This document shows positions 51,508 to 61,111 of a stretch of DNA of 64,000 nt, in pieces. The notes under the pieces were generated by a model. The model ran no database searches. It was not told the DNA's origin and worked only from the letters and a program-made list of their open reading frames with translations. Both the position numbers and the translations under genes were made by a program. Numbering within the stretch: position 1 is the first letter of the stretch; each line of letters opens with the position of its first letter. Origin of the DNA: Halobacillus amylolyticus (GTDB taxonomy: Bacteria > Bacillota > Bacilli > Bacillales > Halobacillaceae); NCBI RefSeq assembly GCF_022921115.1, contig NZ_CP095075.1, positions 3,360,001 through 3,424,000 on the forward strand, given 5' to 3'.

Positions 51508-51834
51508 AATTCTTCCTCCCACAATTGTAATTACATTCATCATAACATAGGACTAAAACTAAGGAAAATTAATTAACAAAGTAAACGTATTGGTTTACGC
51601 GTACCCTTTTTTTATAAAAGTAGAATGTAATTATTTTCAAGGAATAAAATAGCGTAATAACAACTAGAAATGGTCAAAAATGTGCTGTTAGGAAAGATGG
51701 GGAGGAGAGCTTGAAACCTAATAAAGGGTTTTCATTTTTCTGGTTCTTGTGATAAATTGTATGTTAGTTAATTAATTAATTTTATTAACTATATTGCAAA
51801 CGCATTCAAACCAACTGTGCAAGGAGAGACAACT
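51508..51834. promoter_or_regulatory. Divergent control region with ROK-type operators and a cre box
   Basis: Two inverted repeats resemble XylR-type ROK operators: GTAAAC-N6-GTTTAC (51581-51598), near the repressor gene, and TAGTTAAT-N11-ATTAACTA (51765-51791). TTGCAAACGCATTCAA at 51794-51809 fits the CcpA consensus WTGNAANCGNWNNCAW at every fixed position, predicting glucose repression of the operon. The clustering of both sites within 45 bases upstream of the symporter gene supports a shared promoter, although its -35/-10 pair is not clear. Confidence 0.65.
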
Positions 51835-53421
51835 ATGAATCTATTTACGATTGTATCTTTTCTATTTTTTACAGGATTAGTAGCACTTATCTCATACCTC
51901 CTAACTCGTAGGGAGAACTTAGACACCCAGGATGGTTATTTCCTAGGCGGAAGAAGTTTAGGGGCCTGGACGATTGCTGGTTCCTTAATGCTTACTAATT
52001 TATCTACGGAACAATTGATTGGATTAAATGCGCAAGGGTACTCCGATACCCTTGCTGTTATGGGGTGGGAGGTCGGTTCTGCTATTGCATTAGTAGTTGT
52101 TGCCTTATTTCTTTTACCTCGATATTTGAAGGGCGGCATTACTACGATTCCTGATTTCTTAGAAGATCGTTATGACTTTGGAACAAAACAAATTGTCACC
52201 ATTCTCTTCTTGTTTGGTTATATTTTTAATTTGCTTCCCCCGATTCTCTATTCCGGAGCGGTCGCTATTAATGGTTTATTCGGTATTCCAGAAGCACTAG
52301 GTGTAAGCCGTATGACAGGTTTATTTATTACGGTATTTGCGATCGGTGTTGTCGGTTCCATTTATGCTATTTTTGGTGGATTAAAGGCCGTTGCCGTATC
52401 TGATTCAATCAATGGAGTGGGTCTTCTGATCGGGGGATTGATGATCCCGATTATCGGGTTGTTCGTCTTAGGGGATGGTTCGATTACAAATGGATTGAGT
52501 ACGGTCATCCAAGAATCTCCAGAAAAGTTGAATTCAGTCGGCGGTTCCGAAAGCCCAGTACCATTTGGAACCATGTTTACGGGGATGCTGTTAGTCAATC
52601 TATTTTACTGGGGCACCGCGCAGCATATTATGCAGCGGGCGATTGCAGCAAAAAATCTGAAGGAAGGCCAAAAAGGGGTATTGATAGCTGCTTTTTTGAA
52701 ACTCTTAGGACCAGTATTCCTGATTCTGCCGGGAATCATTGCTTTCAACATGTTCGGTCCTGGCTTGGAGCCGACGAATGCTTATCCCAGACTTGTTAAA
52801 GAAGTATTGCCGACACCTTTGGTAGGTTTCTTTGCTGCTGTACTGTTCGGTGCGATCTTATCCTCATTTAATTCAGCTTTGAACTCATCCGTTACGTTGA
52901 TTGCACTCAATATTTATAAGCCATATTTCAAGCCTGATGCACCTGATCGTGAGGTTGTTCGTAAAGGGAAATATATTGGTATTGTACTCGCTTTGTTCGC
53001 GATGTGTATCGCACCACTGATTGATCTGGTGCCTCAAGGTTTCTTCCAATACTTACAAATCGTTAATGGTTTTTATAATGTGCCGATCTTCACAATTCTC
53101 ATTGTTGGGTATCTAACTAAACGTGTTCCAGCTATTGCGGCGAAAATCTCGCTGTTTGTATTTATTTCGATTTATGCCGTCACCCAGCTGATTTGGGACA
53201 CAGGTATCCATTTCCTTCATATATTAGCGATTCTTTTCGTAGTATGTTCAGGGTTAATGCTGCTTATCGGCAAACTTCGCCCTCGTGAAAAGGATTTCAT
53301 TTTAGAAGAAAAGTCAAAGGTCGATATGACCCCGTGGAGACTTGTTTTCCCTGTCGGAGTGGCTGTTACATTGGCGATGATCATTATCTATACGTTGTTA
53401 TCTCCAATAGGTATTATATAA
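51835..53421 (+). CDS. Sodium:solute symporter (SSS family), sugar-type
   Basis: 528 residues and about 14 membrane segments. It imports a sugar with Na+. Family features are DGYFLGGRSLGAWTIAGSLM, LTNLSTEQLIGLNAQGYS, YAIFGGLKAVAVSDSINGVG, and AAVLFGAILSSFNSALNSSV, which contains the Na2-site Ser/Asn residues typical of vSGLT-like galactose transporters. ATG 51835 follows AAGGAGAG. As first gene of the operon with galK, galT and beta-galactosidase, galactose or a galactoside is the likely substrate. Na+ coupling suits a halotolerant host. Confidence 0.92.
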   Translation: MNLFTIVSFLFFTGLVALISYLLTRRENLDTQDGYFLGGRSLGAWTIAGSLMLTNLSTEQLIGLNAQGYSDTLAVMGWEVGSAIALVVVALFLLPRYLKGGITTIPDFLEDRYDFGTKQIVTILFLFGYIFNLLPPILYSGAVAINGLFGIPEALGVSRMTGLFITVFAIGVVGSIYAIFGGLKAVAVSDSINGVGLLIGGLMIPIIGLFVLGDGSITNGLSTVIQESPEKLNSVGGSESPVPFGTMFTGMLLVNLFYWGTAQHIMQRAIAAKNLKEGQKGVLIAAFLKLLGPVFLILPGIIAFNMFGPGLEPTNAYPRLVKEVLPTPLVGFFAAVLFGAILSSFNSALNSSVTLIALNIYKPYFKPDAPDREVVRKGKYIGIVLALFAMCIAPLIDLVPQGFFQYLQIVNGFYNVPIFTILIVGYLTKRVPAIAAKISLFVFISIYAVTQLIWDTGIHFLHILAILFVVCSGLMLLIGKLRPREKDFILEEKSKVDMTPWRLVFPVGVAVTLAMIIIYTLLSPIGII

Positions 53422-53447
53422 ATCTATTATAAGGTTAAGGTGAAAAG

Positions 53448-54605
53448 ATGGAACAACTGGAAAAGGAATTTATTAATCAGTTCGGTGGTTATGGAGAACT
53501 TGTATCGTTTTTTGCCCCAGGACGTGTCAACCTGATTGGGGAGCATACCGATTATAATGGAGGCCACGTTTTCCCGTGTGCGCTCAGTGTCGGGACATAT
53601 GTTATCGCCCGAAAACGACAGGATGATAAGGTGCGATTGCATTCTATGAATTTTAGTGAGTTAGGAATGATAGAAACCAAAGTAGACGAACTGACCTATG
53701 AACAGCCCCATGACTGGGCGAACTATCCGAAAGGTGTGGCGGCTGTATTTCAGCAAGCTGGTTACAAGATTGCCACTGGCTTCGATGCCGCTTTTTATGG
53801 GAACATTCCAAACGGGGCAGGTTTATCCTCGTCTGCCTCCGTTGAAATGGTTACGGCTGTTATGCTGAAGGAGCTATTTCAGCTTAAAATCGACAGGATT
53901 GAAATGGTGAAGCTAGCTCAAAAAGCGGAGAACGAATTTGTCGGTGTCAATTGCGGAATCATGGACCAATTCGCTATTGGAATGGGGAAGCAAGATCATG
54001 CGATTCTATTAAACTGTGATACATTGGATTATCAACACACTCCGATTTCCTTAACGAACGAGCAGCTGATTATAGCCAATACTAATAAACGAAGAGGTCT
54101 ATCTGATTCCAAATATAATGAGAGAAGGCAGCAGTGTGAAACAGCCTTAAGTGATCTGCAAATCATGCTCGATATCGGCAAACTCGGTGAATTGACAAGG
54201 GGAGAGTTTGAGGCTAATAAAGGTTTGATTCATGATGCGCTTGCGCAAAAACGCGCGAAGCATGCCGTCTACGAAAATCTCCGTACAATCGATGCGGTCG
54301 AAAAATTAAAAGCAGGAGATGTTGAAGGTTTTGGTAAGTTAATGAATGAATCCCATATTTCATTAAGGGATGATTATGAAGTGACTGGAAAGGAACTGGA
54401 TGCTTTAGTCGAGGCAGCATGGGAAGAAGGAGCCATTGGATCGAGAATGACAGGGGCTGGTTTTGGGGGCTGTACGATTAGTATTGTTCCAATCGAGATC
54501 ACTACCCGTTTTATCGATCGCGTCGGCCAAAAGTACACAGAAGCTACTGGTTTAGAAGCAGATTTTTATATAGTCGATATTGGAGATGGAGCAAAAAAAC
54601 TATAA
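53448..54605 (+). CDS. galK: Galactokinase
   Basis: 385 residues. Phosphorylates galactose to galactose-1-phosphate. The GHMP-kinase signatures are all present: galactokinase motif PGRVNLIGEHTDYNGG (24-39), the ATP loop IPNGAGLSSSASVEM, the catalytic-Asp region NCGIMDQFAIGMG and the C-terminal GSRMTGAGFGGCTI. ATG follows AAGGTGA, 26 bases after the symporter. The next gene starts 16 bases later. Confidence 0.97.
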   Translation: MEQLEKEFINQFGGYGELVSFFAPGRVNLIGEHTDYNGGHVFPCALSVGTYVIARKRQDDKVRLHSMNFSELGMIETKVDELTYEQPHDWANYPKGVAAVFQQAGYKIATGFDAAFYGNIPNGAGLSSSASVEMVTAVMLKELFQLKIDRIEMVKLAQKAENEFVGVNCGIMDQFAIGMGKQDHAILLNCDTLDYQHTPISLTNEQLIIANTNKRRGLSDSKYNERRQQCETALSDLQIMLDIGKLGELTRGEFEANKGLIHDALAQKRAKHAVYENLRTIDAVEKLKAGDVEGFGKLMNESHISLRDDYEVTGKELDALVEAAWEEGAIGSRMTGAGFGGCTISIVPIEITTRFIDRVGQKYTEATGLEADFYIVDIGDGAKKL

Positions 54606-54621
54606 CAGGAGGGTACACAAT

Positions 54622-55611
54622 ATGGCGGTATTAGTATGTGGGGGAGCTGGGTATATTGGAAGCCATGCCGTAGCTCAATTGTTGGATCGTAACGAAGACG
54701 TCGTGGTGGTGGATAATCTGCAAAAAGGCCATAGGGAAGCTGTAGTCGAAGGAGCTGCCTTTTACCAAGGCGATCTTCGTGATGATGCGTTTTTAAACGA
54801 AGTCTTTGAATCTAATGACATCGATTCGGTGATTCACTTTGCGGCAGATTCACAAGTAGGGGAAAGTGTCGGGGATCCATTGAAATATTACGATAACAAT
54901 GTGTACGGAGCTGTATGTTTATTGAGGGTTATGGCTGCCCATCAGGTGAAGAAGATTGTTTTTTCATCCACTGCCGCAGCCTATGGGGAAGTGGAACAGG
55001 TACCGATTCAGGAAACCGATCCAACTGTGCCGACGAATCCATATGGAGAGACGAAGCTTGCGATTGAGAACATGCTGAAATGGGCAGAGCAGGCCCACGA
55101 CATCCAATCTGTAGTCTTACGTTATTTTAATGTGGCCGGAGTGGATCCGGAAGGGCGGATTGGCGAAGACCATGATCCGGAAACTCATTTAATTCCAATC
55201 ATCCTGCAAGTAGCCTTAGGAAAACGGGAGAAAATCCTCATCTTCGGTGATGATTATCCTACCAAGGACGGGACTTGTATCCGTGATTATATCCATGTAA
55301 CTGATTTGGTCGATGCCCATTTATTGGCCATTAAAAAATTGAGAAGTCAAAGCGGCAGTGCCACTTATAATCTCGGGAATGGCCAGGGCTTTACAGTGAA
55401 AGAAGTAGTCGATGCAGCAAGAAGGGTAACAGGCCACGACATTCCGGCAGAAATATCCCCCAGGCGGCCAGGCGATCCAGCACAACTCGTTGCCTCTTCC
55501 GAAAAAGCGATGAATGAACTAGGCTGGACACCACAACATTCGGACTTAGATAACATGATTCAAACGGCTTGGGATTGGTTTCAAGAACATCCCGGCGGTT
55601 ACGATAACTAA
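54622..55611 (+). CDS. galE: UDP-glucose 4-epimerase (galactose operon copy)
   Basis: 329 residues. Regenerates UDP-glucose from UDP-galactose in the Leloir pathway. GGAGYIG is at 7-13, the catalytic Ser region is SSTAAAYGEVEQVP, YxxxK is in NPYGETK, and RPGDPAQLVASSEKAMNELG is at the end. The start is ATG 54622 behind CAGGAGGG; the frame upstream to 54580 lies inside galK. This is the catabolic counterpart of the polysaccharide-locus galE at 15512, with clearly different sequence. Confidence 0.96.
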   Translation: MAVLVCGGAGYIGSHAVAQLLDRNEDVVVVDNLQKGHREAVVEGAAFYQGDLRDDAFLNEVFESNDIDSVIHFAADSQVGESVGDPLKYYDNNVYGAVCLLRVMAAHQVKKIVFSSTAAAYGEVEQVPIQETDPTVPTNPYGETKLAIENMLKWAEQAHDIQSVVLRYFNVAGVDPEGRIGEDHDPETHLIPIILQVALGKREKILIFGDDYPTKDGTCIRDYIHVTDLVDAHLLAIKKLRSQSGSATYNLGNGQGFTVKEVVDAARRVTGHDIPAEISPRRPGDPAQLVASSEKAMNELGWTPQHSDLDNMIQTAWDWFQEHPGGYDN

Positions 55612-55631
55612 TTAAAGTGAGGTGAATGATC

Positions 55632-57152
55632 ATGATCGTCAACATTCATAAAGAGATTGATCGTTTGATCTATTATGGTTTGCATAAAAAAATGATTTCT
55701 GTGTGGGACGTCGATTATGTTCGAAATGCTTTGTTAGAACTCTTTCAATTAGAAGACTATCAGCCGGCAGAAGTGCCAAAGGAGCGGCTTGAGACGCCGA
55801 TTGACATCCTAGAAAACATGCTTGATTATGCAGTCGAGAATCAGCTGATCCCTGATGATACCGTCACACAAAGAGATTTATTTAATCCGAAAATCATGAA
55901 TAAGCTGATCCCACGTCCCAACGAAGTCATTCAAACCTTTTACCATCACTATCAAACGGAGGGGCCGGTGGCAGCAACAAATTATTTTTATGAACTAGCT
56001 AAATCCTCCCATTATATCCGGACAGATCGTGTGGCCAAGAATGTTCATTGGTACAGTCCGACTTCTTATGGCGATCTGGAAATCACGATCAATCTTTCAA
56101 AGCCAGAGAAGGACCCGAAAGCGATTGAAGCAGCCAAAGCCAAGGCGCCTGTTTCTTATCCGAAATGCTTGCTATGTAAAGAAAACGTTGGATACGCAGG
56201 AAGACTGGATCATCCAGCACGTCAAAACCATCGCATCATCCCAATGGAGCTGCAAGAGGAGAGGTGGTTTTTACAATACTCCCCTTATGTTTATTACAAT
56301 GAGCACGCGATCGTCTTTTCTCGTGAGCATCGGCCCATGGAAATTTCACGGGCAGGCTTTGAACGTTTACTCCATTTTGTTGAGCAACTGCCTCATTACT
56401 TTGTCGGATCGAATGCGGATTTACCAATTGTGGGGGGATCGATTCTAAGTCATGATCACTTTCAGGCCGGCCATCACGATTTTCCTATGGCGAAAGCGCC
56501 AATGGATGAAACGTTCAGCGTAAGTGATGAGCCTGACATCACTGTCGGCATCGTAAAGTGGCCGATGTCCGTAATCCGGCTTCAAGGAAATAACCGTGAG
56601 AAATTGGCAAGTCTGGGTGATCGAATTTTGCAGACGTGGAAAGGCTACAGTGATGAACGTGTGGGCATTTTTGCAGAAACAGAGGGGACGCCGCACAATA
56701 CGATCACGCCGATTGCTCGCATGAGGGATGGACTATTTGAGCTTGACCTCGTATTGAGAAATAATCGTACGAATGAGAAGTATCCTATGGGCATCTTCCA
56801 TCCTCATCAGGAAGTCCACCATATCAAGAAGGAAAACATCGGTTTGATCGAAGTAATGGGGCTTGCTGTATTGCCAGGACGACTTGTAGAAGAAATGGAT
56901 GTGCTAAGTGAGTACATGCTTCAAGATGAATTGGATACAAAAGGAGTAGAAGATGAGCGTACAGCTAAACATGTTGATTGGGCCAAGCAAATCAGTGCCC
57001 GTCATGAACAGTTGAACAAACAAAATATAAAGCAGCTATTACAAGAGGAAATCGGAAGAACGTTCTCAACGGTGTTAGAACATGCCGGCGTATTCAAACG
57101 AACGACAGAAGGACAGGAAGGGTTCCGGCGCTTTCTAAGTGAGATAGTTTAA
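55632..57152 (+). CDS. galT: Galactose-1-phosphate uridylyltransferase, class II
   Basis: About 506 residues, the long Firmicute-type GalT that exchanges UMP between UDP-glucose and galactose-1-phosphate. Distinctive blocks are VYYNEHAIVFSREHRPMEIS, PIVGGSILSHDHFQAGHHDF (with the HxHxQxxxH-like cluster), GTPHNTITPIARMRDGLFEL and PMGIFHPHQEVHHIKKENIG. There is a cysteine pair YPKCLLCKENVGYAG. ATG 55632 is better spaced from GAGG than ATG 55626. It sits between galE and galM. Confidence 0.95.
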   Translation: MIVNIHKEIDRLIYYGLHKKMISVWDVDYVRNALLELFQLEDYQPAEVPKERLETPIDILENMLDYAVENQLIPDDTVTQRDLFNPKIMNKLIPRPNEVIQTFYHHYQTEGPVAATNYFYELAKSSHYIRTDRVAKNVHWYSPTSYGDLEITINLSKPEKDPKAIEAAKAKAPVSYPKCLLCKENVGYAGRLDHPARQNHRIIPMELQEERWFLQYSPYVYYNEHAIVFSREHRPMEISRAGFERLLHFVEQLPHYFVGSNADLPIVGGSILSHDHFQAGHHDFPMAKAPMDETFSVSDEPDITVGIVKWPMSVIRLQGNNREKLASLGDRILQTWKGYSDERVGIFAETEGTPHNTITPIARMRDGLFELDLVLRNNRTNEKYPMGIFHPHQEVHHIKKENIGLIEVMGLAVLPGRLVEEMDVLSEYMLQDELDTKGVEDERTAKHVDWAKQISARHEQLNKQNIKQLLQEEIGRTFSTVLEHAGVFKRTTEGQEGFRRFLSEIV

Positions 57153-57172
57153 TTTGCGCTGTAGGAGAGGTC

Positions 57173-58111
57173 ATGATGATCAAGTATTCGATGTTCAAAG
57201 GGATAGATTCGATTATTTTAGAAAATAATCACCTTCGATGCACGATCCTGCCTGCTTATGGGGGTAAAATGGCAAGTTTATTTGATAAAAAGGCAGGATA
57301 TGAATGGCTGTACCAAACAGAAGCCGACAAGATGACCATTCCTGTCTACGGACAAGACTTTTCCATGTTTGATTCCAGTGGGTTTGATGAAATGTTCCCT
57401 GGGATAGATGAAGGACCGCATCCACATGACTTTTTGCGTATCCCTGATCACGGGGAAGTATGGGCGATGCCCTGGCAAGTGACGGAACGTTCATACGGAC
57501 TGGATTTAGAAGTGTCCAGTCCAGTTTTTCCTTATTCTTTAACAAAACAAGTGAATCTGAAGGAAGACCGTGTTGAACTAACCTACCAAGCGATCAACAC
57601 ATCTAATCAACCGTTCCCTTTTATTTGGGCGGCTCATTCCCTGCTGAACATGAATCAGGCGACAACCATACGCGTGCCATCGGATCTGAGTGAAGTGATT
57701 AATGTTGAACAAGCATCTGATCATCTTGGAGAGTGGGGAACCCTCCACTATTATCCAATCACCCAATCCATGCGAACAGGTGACTCGATCGATTTATCGA
57801 AAATGGAGGCCGAAGAAGCGAACAACATAGAGAAGTTTTATTTTACAAAACGGGTCAGCCAAGGATGGTGTCAGGCTGTTCAGAATGATATCGGAAGGAC
57901 ATTAACTTATACGTTTCCTCCTGATAAAGTGCCGTATTTAGGAATTTGGAAGACGCAGGGCGGCTATCGTGGCGATTATAACTTTGCTTTAGAGCCTTGT
58001 ACGGGGATGTATGATGATGTATATGTTGCAAATAAGATCAACAAAGTATCAAAAATCCCTCCACGAGGCTCGTACTCATGGGATTTAACAATGAAGTTAG
58101 GAGGGGTGTAA
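57173..58111 (+). CDS. galM: Aldose 1-epimerase-like protein (GalM family)
   Basis: 312 residues of the galactose-mutarotase superfamily. Beta-sandwich pieces are NHLRCTILPAYGGKMASLFD, SSGFDEMFPGIDEGPHPHDF, the acid His region DHGEVWAMPW, FIWAAHSLLNM, and the Glu region near the C-terminus (NFALEPCTGMYDD). It interconverts alpha and beta anomers of galactose, linking beta-galactosidase product to galactokinase. It is diverged from classical GalM, so another sugar epimerase role cannot be excluded. ATG follows AGGAGAGG. The next gene starts 1 base after the stop. Confidence 0.85.
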   Translation: MMIKYSMFKGIDSIILENNHLRCTILPAYGGKMASLFDKKAGYEWLYQTEADKMTIPVYGQDFSMFDSSGFDEMFPGIDEGPHPHDFLRIPDHGEVWAMPWQVTERSYGLDLEVSSPVFPYSLTKQVNLKEDRVELTYQAINTSNQPFPFIWAAHSLLNMNQATTIRVPSDLSEVINVEQASDHLGEWGTLHYYPITQSMRTGDSIDLSKMEAEEANNIEKFYFTKRVSQGWCQAVQNDIGRTLTYTFPPDKVPYLGIWKTQGGYRGDYNFALEPCTGMYDDVYVANKINKVSKIPPRGSYSWDLTMKLGGV

Positions 58112-58112
58112 G

Positions 58113-60065
58113 ATGCCATATCTTGGAGTAGATTATTATCCGGAACACTGGCCAAAGGAAATGATGACAGAAGATATTCAAGGAATCAAAGAGATGGGGG
58201 CTAACATCGTACGGATCGGAGAGTTTGCCTGGCACCTGATGGAAAGGAAAGACGGAGAATTTAATTTTTCTTATTTTGATACGGTAATTGACTCATTGAA
58301 GGACAATGGATTGAATGTGATGTTCGGTACGCCGACCGCAACTTTTCCGGCTTGGCTGGTGAATAAGGATCCTTCCATCTTATCTGAAGATGAATATGGC
58401 CATAAGCGGATGTTTGGCGGTCGCCGCCAATACTGTTTTAATTCAGATCTCTATAGAGAATATAGCGCCCGCATCACGAAGGAATTAGTCAAACACTATC
58501 AAAATGAACAAGCAATTATTGTATGGCAAATTGATAATGAGTTCGGCCATGAAGGAAGTGACCAGTGCTATTGTAACCAGTGTCATGAAAAGTTCCAGGA
58601 TTTCCTGGCTGAGAAATACTACAACATTGAACATTTAAACGAACGCTGGGGAACGATCTTTTGGGGGCAGACGTACAACCAGTTCAGTGAAATTCCAGTT
58701 CCCAAACCAACCATCACCACACATAATCCCGGGTTAAAACTGGATTGGGCAAGGTTCCGTTCAGCTTCCCTTAATAGCTTCGCCCATGAAATGACGAAGA
58801 TCGTAAAACAGTATAAAGGAACCCATCAACAAGTGACCACGAACGTTGCCGGAGGATTTTTCAACAAATGGTTTGATCACGAGGAAAATCTTCTCCCAAT
58901 GGACTTTGTTTCCTACGACAATTATCCAGTGTGGGGTGGACTGGAGGAACCGATTCCGCCGGCCGAGATTGCGATGACGCTTGATTTTAACCGGGGATTA
59001 TTAGATCAAAACTTTTGGATCGTCGAGGAATTGATGGGGGCTCAGGGACACGATGTGATTGGTTACCTGCCGCGTCCGAACCAAGCTAAAATGTGGTCTT
59101 ACCAGGCATTTGCCCACGGCTGCAACCATATGCTCTATTTCCGTTGGCGAGGAATGACAAGGGGAGCGGAGCAGTTTTGCTATGGGGTCATCGATCATGA
59201 TAGTCAGTATGGGAGGAAGTATAGAGAGGTTCAATCGTTATTCCACGATATTTCCTCGTATGAAGATGTACTTGAATCACCGATCAAGTCCGAAGTTGCT
59301 GTCCTCTATGATTACGATAATATTTGGTCCTGGCGTGCACAGACTCAGAGTAAAGATTTCGATTTTAAAGAAGAACTAATGCGTCTGTATAGGCCGTTTT
59401 ATTCCTTGAATACCCAGATAGATGTTATTCCTTCTGACAGAGACCTTTCCACATATAAAGTTGTCCTTGTCCCCGTTATGCAAATCATCGATCAAAGATT
59501 GGCAGATCAGTTAGCTGCCTTTGCGGAAGAGGGGGGGACTGTAGTCTTCTCGTTTCGAGCGGGGTTAAAGAATAAAGATAACAATATTTATTTCAAAGAG
59601 CCACTCCCAGGCCCGATCCGTTCGTTAACAGGGATAAGGGTCGAAGAAGTTGAATCACTAACAAAAGAAAGAACGGCACCAATCGAAGGAAAAGGCGATT
59701 ATAATGGAGAAACTTCGTATGTAGCGATTTGGAGAGATTTAATTGTTGCTGAAACGGCAGAGGTTCTTTTTCGATATCAGGACGCACTCTATGGACAATA
59801 CGCTGCCGTAACTCGAAATTCGTATGGAAAAGGGAATGTCTATTACATCGGCGGAGGACTTGGGGGAAACGCGATAGATAGGATGGCGTTGGAAATTGTA
59901 GGGGCAAACGGTCTTTCTTTTGTTGAATCTGATGAAGATGTCGAAGTCTATCGCCGTCATACAGATGGAGAAACCTTTACTTTTATCATGAATCATAGTG
60001 ATCAAATGAAAACCTTTAAAGAGATTTCCCTTCAACCTTTTGAAAGTCGAATTATTGAACAATGA
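58113..60065 (+). CDS. Beta-galactosidase, glycoside hydrolase family 42
   Basis: 650 residues without a signal peptide, so it acts in the cytoplasm on imported galactosides. The GH42 start is YLGVDYYPEHWP. The acid/base Glu143 is in WQIDNEFGH and the nucleophile Glu305 in FWIVEELMGAQG. The zinc cysteines Cys108, Cys152, Cys154 and Cys157 (CYCNQC) match the pattern of the Thermus A4 enzyme. A trimerisation domain (from about 390) and a C-terminal beta domain complete the usual length. The ATG follows TAGGAGGGG, 1 base past galM. It is the last gene of the operon and supplies galactose to the Leloir enzymes. Confidence 0.96.
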   Translation: MPYLGVDYYPEHWPKEMMTEDIQGIKEMGANIVRIGEFAWHLMERKDGEFNFSYFDTVIDSLKDNGLNVMFGTPTATFPAWLVNKDPSILSEDEYGHKRMFGGRRQYCFNSDLYREYSARITKELVKHYQNEQAIIVWQIDNEFGHEGSDQCYCNQCHEKFQDFLAEKYYNIEHLNERWGTIFWGQTYNQFSEIPVPKPTITTHNPGLKLDWARFRSASLNSFAHEMTKIVKQYKGTHQQVTTNVAGGFFNKWFDHEENLLPMDFVSYDNYPVWGGLEEPIPPAEIAMTLDFNRGLLDQNFWIVEELMGAQGHDVIGYLPRPNQAKMWSYQAFAHGCNHMLYFRWRGMTRGAEQFCYGVIDHDSQYGRKYREVQSLFHDISSYEDVLESPIKSEVAVLYDYDNIWSWRAQTQSKDFDFKEELMRLYRPFYSLNTQIDVIPSDRDLSTYKVVLVPVMQIIDQRLADQLAAFAEEGGTVVFSFRAGLKNKDNNIYFKEPLPGPIRSLTGIRVEEVESLTKERTAPIEGKGDYNGETSYVAIWRDLIVAETAEVLFRYQDALYGQYAAVTRNSYGKGNVYYIGGGLGGNAIDRMALEIVGANGLSFVESDEDVEVYRRHTDGETFTFIMNHSDQMKTFKEISLQPFESRIIEQ

Positions 60066-60414
60066 CTGTTGTTTCTGTACGTTTGAGATAACCTAACCTA
60101 TTAAAGGGCTCATCTTCCAGAAGGGGTAAGTAATCAAAAAATACCATAACCGAGAGGCCCGGTTGTCCTTTCACGCTACGGATACACATGGGTCAAGAAA
60201 GATGAGGGGAATTAGCCTATAATTGTTGTGGATCATGATTCTTTTAAAAGAATCATGATCTGCTGAACATAGACTAGATTGAGGGATTTTGGTGTTTATC
60301 TTGAACATGGGTCGATATAGACGTAATAATTAGAAAAATGCAGAGACAAACAGAGATAAGTCCTAGGTAATTTTTACATATTTTTGTAATAATCTGAAAT
60401 CTTGATGCAATCTA
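60066..60414. other. Intergenic region with a 30-bp perfect palindrome
   Basis: 60231-60260 is fully self-complementary: it starts GATCATGATTC, has centre TTTTAAAA and ends GAATCATGATC. As RNA it would form a long stem with almost no loop, and as DNA a strong cruciform or dimer-protein site. A weak AACCG/CGGTT hairpin near 60150 may be the operon's terminator. No gene is seen. Confidence 0.65.
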
Positions 60415-60557
60415 TGTTATATTGACAGTGCACGTCCTATCCACAGAATGAGTAATTCTCTCATAGTGAGGTGATTACTGTGACTCCGTTTGAAACGATA
60501 AGCATTATGTTGAGCTTTGGTATGCTGATAGCGTTTCTACAACAAAAGGGTCGGTAA
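60415..60557 (+). CDS. Hol-Tox-type small toxin, locus 2, with its promoter
   Basis: The coding part is 60480-60557: GTG behind GAGGTGAT, encoding 25 residues that begin MTPFETISIMLSFGML and end AFLQQKGR. The (M)xxFExxxxMxSFGxL start is the putative holin-like toxin signature. An extended -10 TGTTATATT (60415-60423) precedes a long 5' leader of about 50 bases. A strong terminator (60588-60616) follows. The peptide is shorter than usual (about 30-40), so its hydrophobic helix may be trimmed. Confidence 0.7.
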
Positions 60558-60587
60558 TAATGTTTGCTCAAGCTCATTCTGTTTTCA

Positions 60588-60616
60588 ACCAAGGTGCCCC
60601 AACACCTTGGTTTTTT
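60588..60616. terminator. Shared terminator of toxin locus 2
   Basis: 9-bp arms ACCAAGGTG (60588-60596) and CACCTTGGT (60603-60611), then T6. The stem is symmetrical enough to stop transcription from both directions. Confidence 0.9.
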
Positions 60617-60750
60617 CTTGTTCAGGATATTATCTAATGATGTATGTTGAAACTTTGCTGTTGCTTTCTGTCATGGAGCTGGGTTCGATGCCCTTGCCCT
60701 TTTACTTATTGTCCTATGATTCATTACGATAGTTAAACAAAAGACAACAA
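60588..60750 (-). ncRNA. Putative antitoxin RNA of type I toxin locus 2
   Basis: On the minus strand a perfect -10 TATAAT (60761 down to 60756) predicts a transcript starting near 60749 and running towards the toxin's terminator. That would give an RNA of about 160 bases that overlaps the toxin mRNA 3' end, the same convergent layout as locus 1. The -35 is weak, so this is tentative. Confidence 0.4.
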
Positions 60751-60761
60751 ATCATATTATA

Positions 60762-61111
60762 CCGCTTTTTTGAAAAGATGGGATGGTTTCGTCAAATAAA
60801 GTCATTACCTTACAAAAAGTGATAATATATTCCTTCATGATGGGGAGCATTTTATCGATTTATAAGTGTTCGTTGCAAGAGAAGCGCCATGTTGAGCTCA
60901 TCAAAGTCGAATCAACAGCAAAACCAACAATCTTCTGTTGATGATAACTTGATGTGTTTGCATCCAGTAGGAGACTAATGAAAAGTCACCTCTACGATCC
61001 AGGATTTGTTATCCCCGCGGATAAACTGGATAGGGGGAAACATGTACTTCATTTAGGTCGAAGCGCTCATCAATACACTCTGTTTCCACACATCCTCCGT
61101 CCTTGTTTTCT
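60762..61111. other. Intergenic region before uvsE 3' end
   Basis: No gene or strong hairpin is supported. A 115-codon plus-strand frame from 60954 to 61301 overlaps the antisense of uvsE and has no ribosome site. Confidence 0.5.

Noticed and set aside
56029..56448. 139-codon plus-strand frame inside galT
   Set aside because: Fully contained in the conserved GalT coding sequence in another frame.
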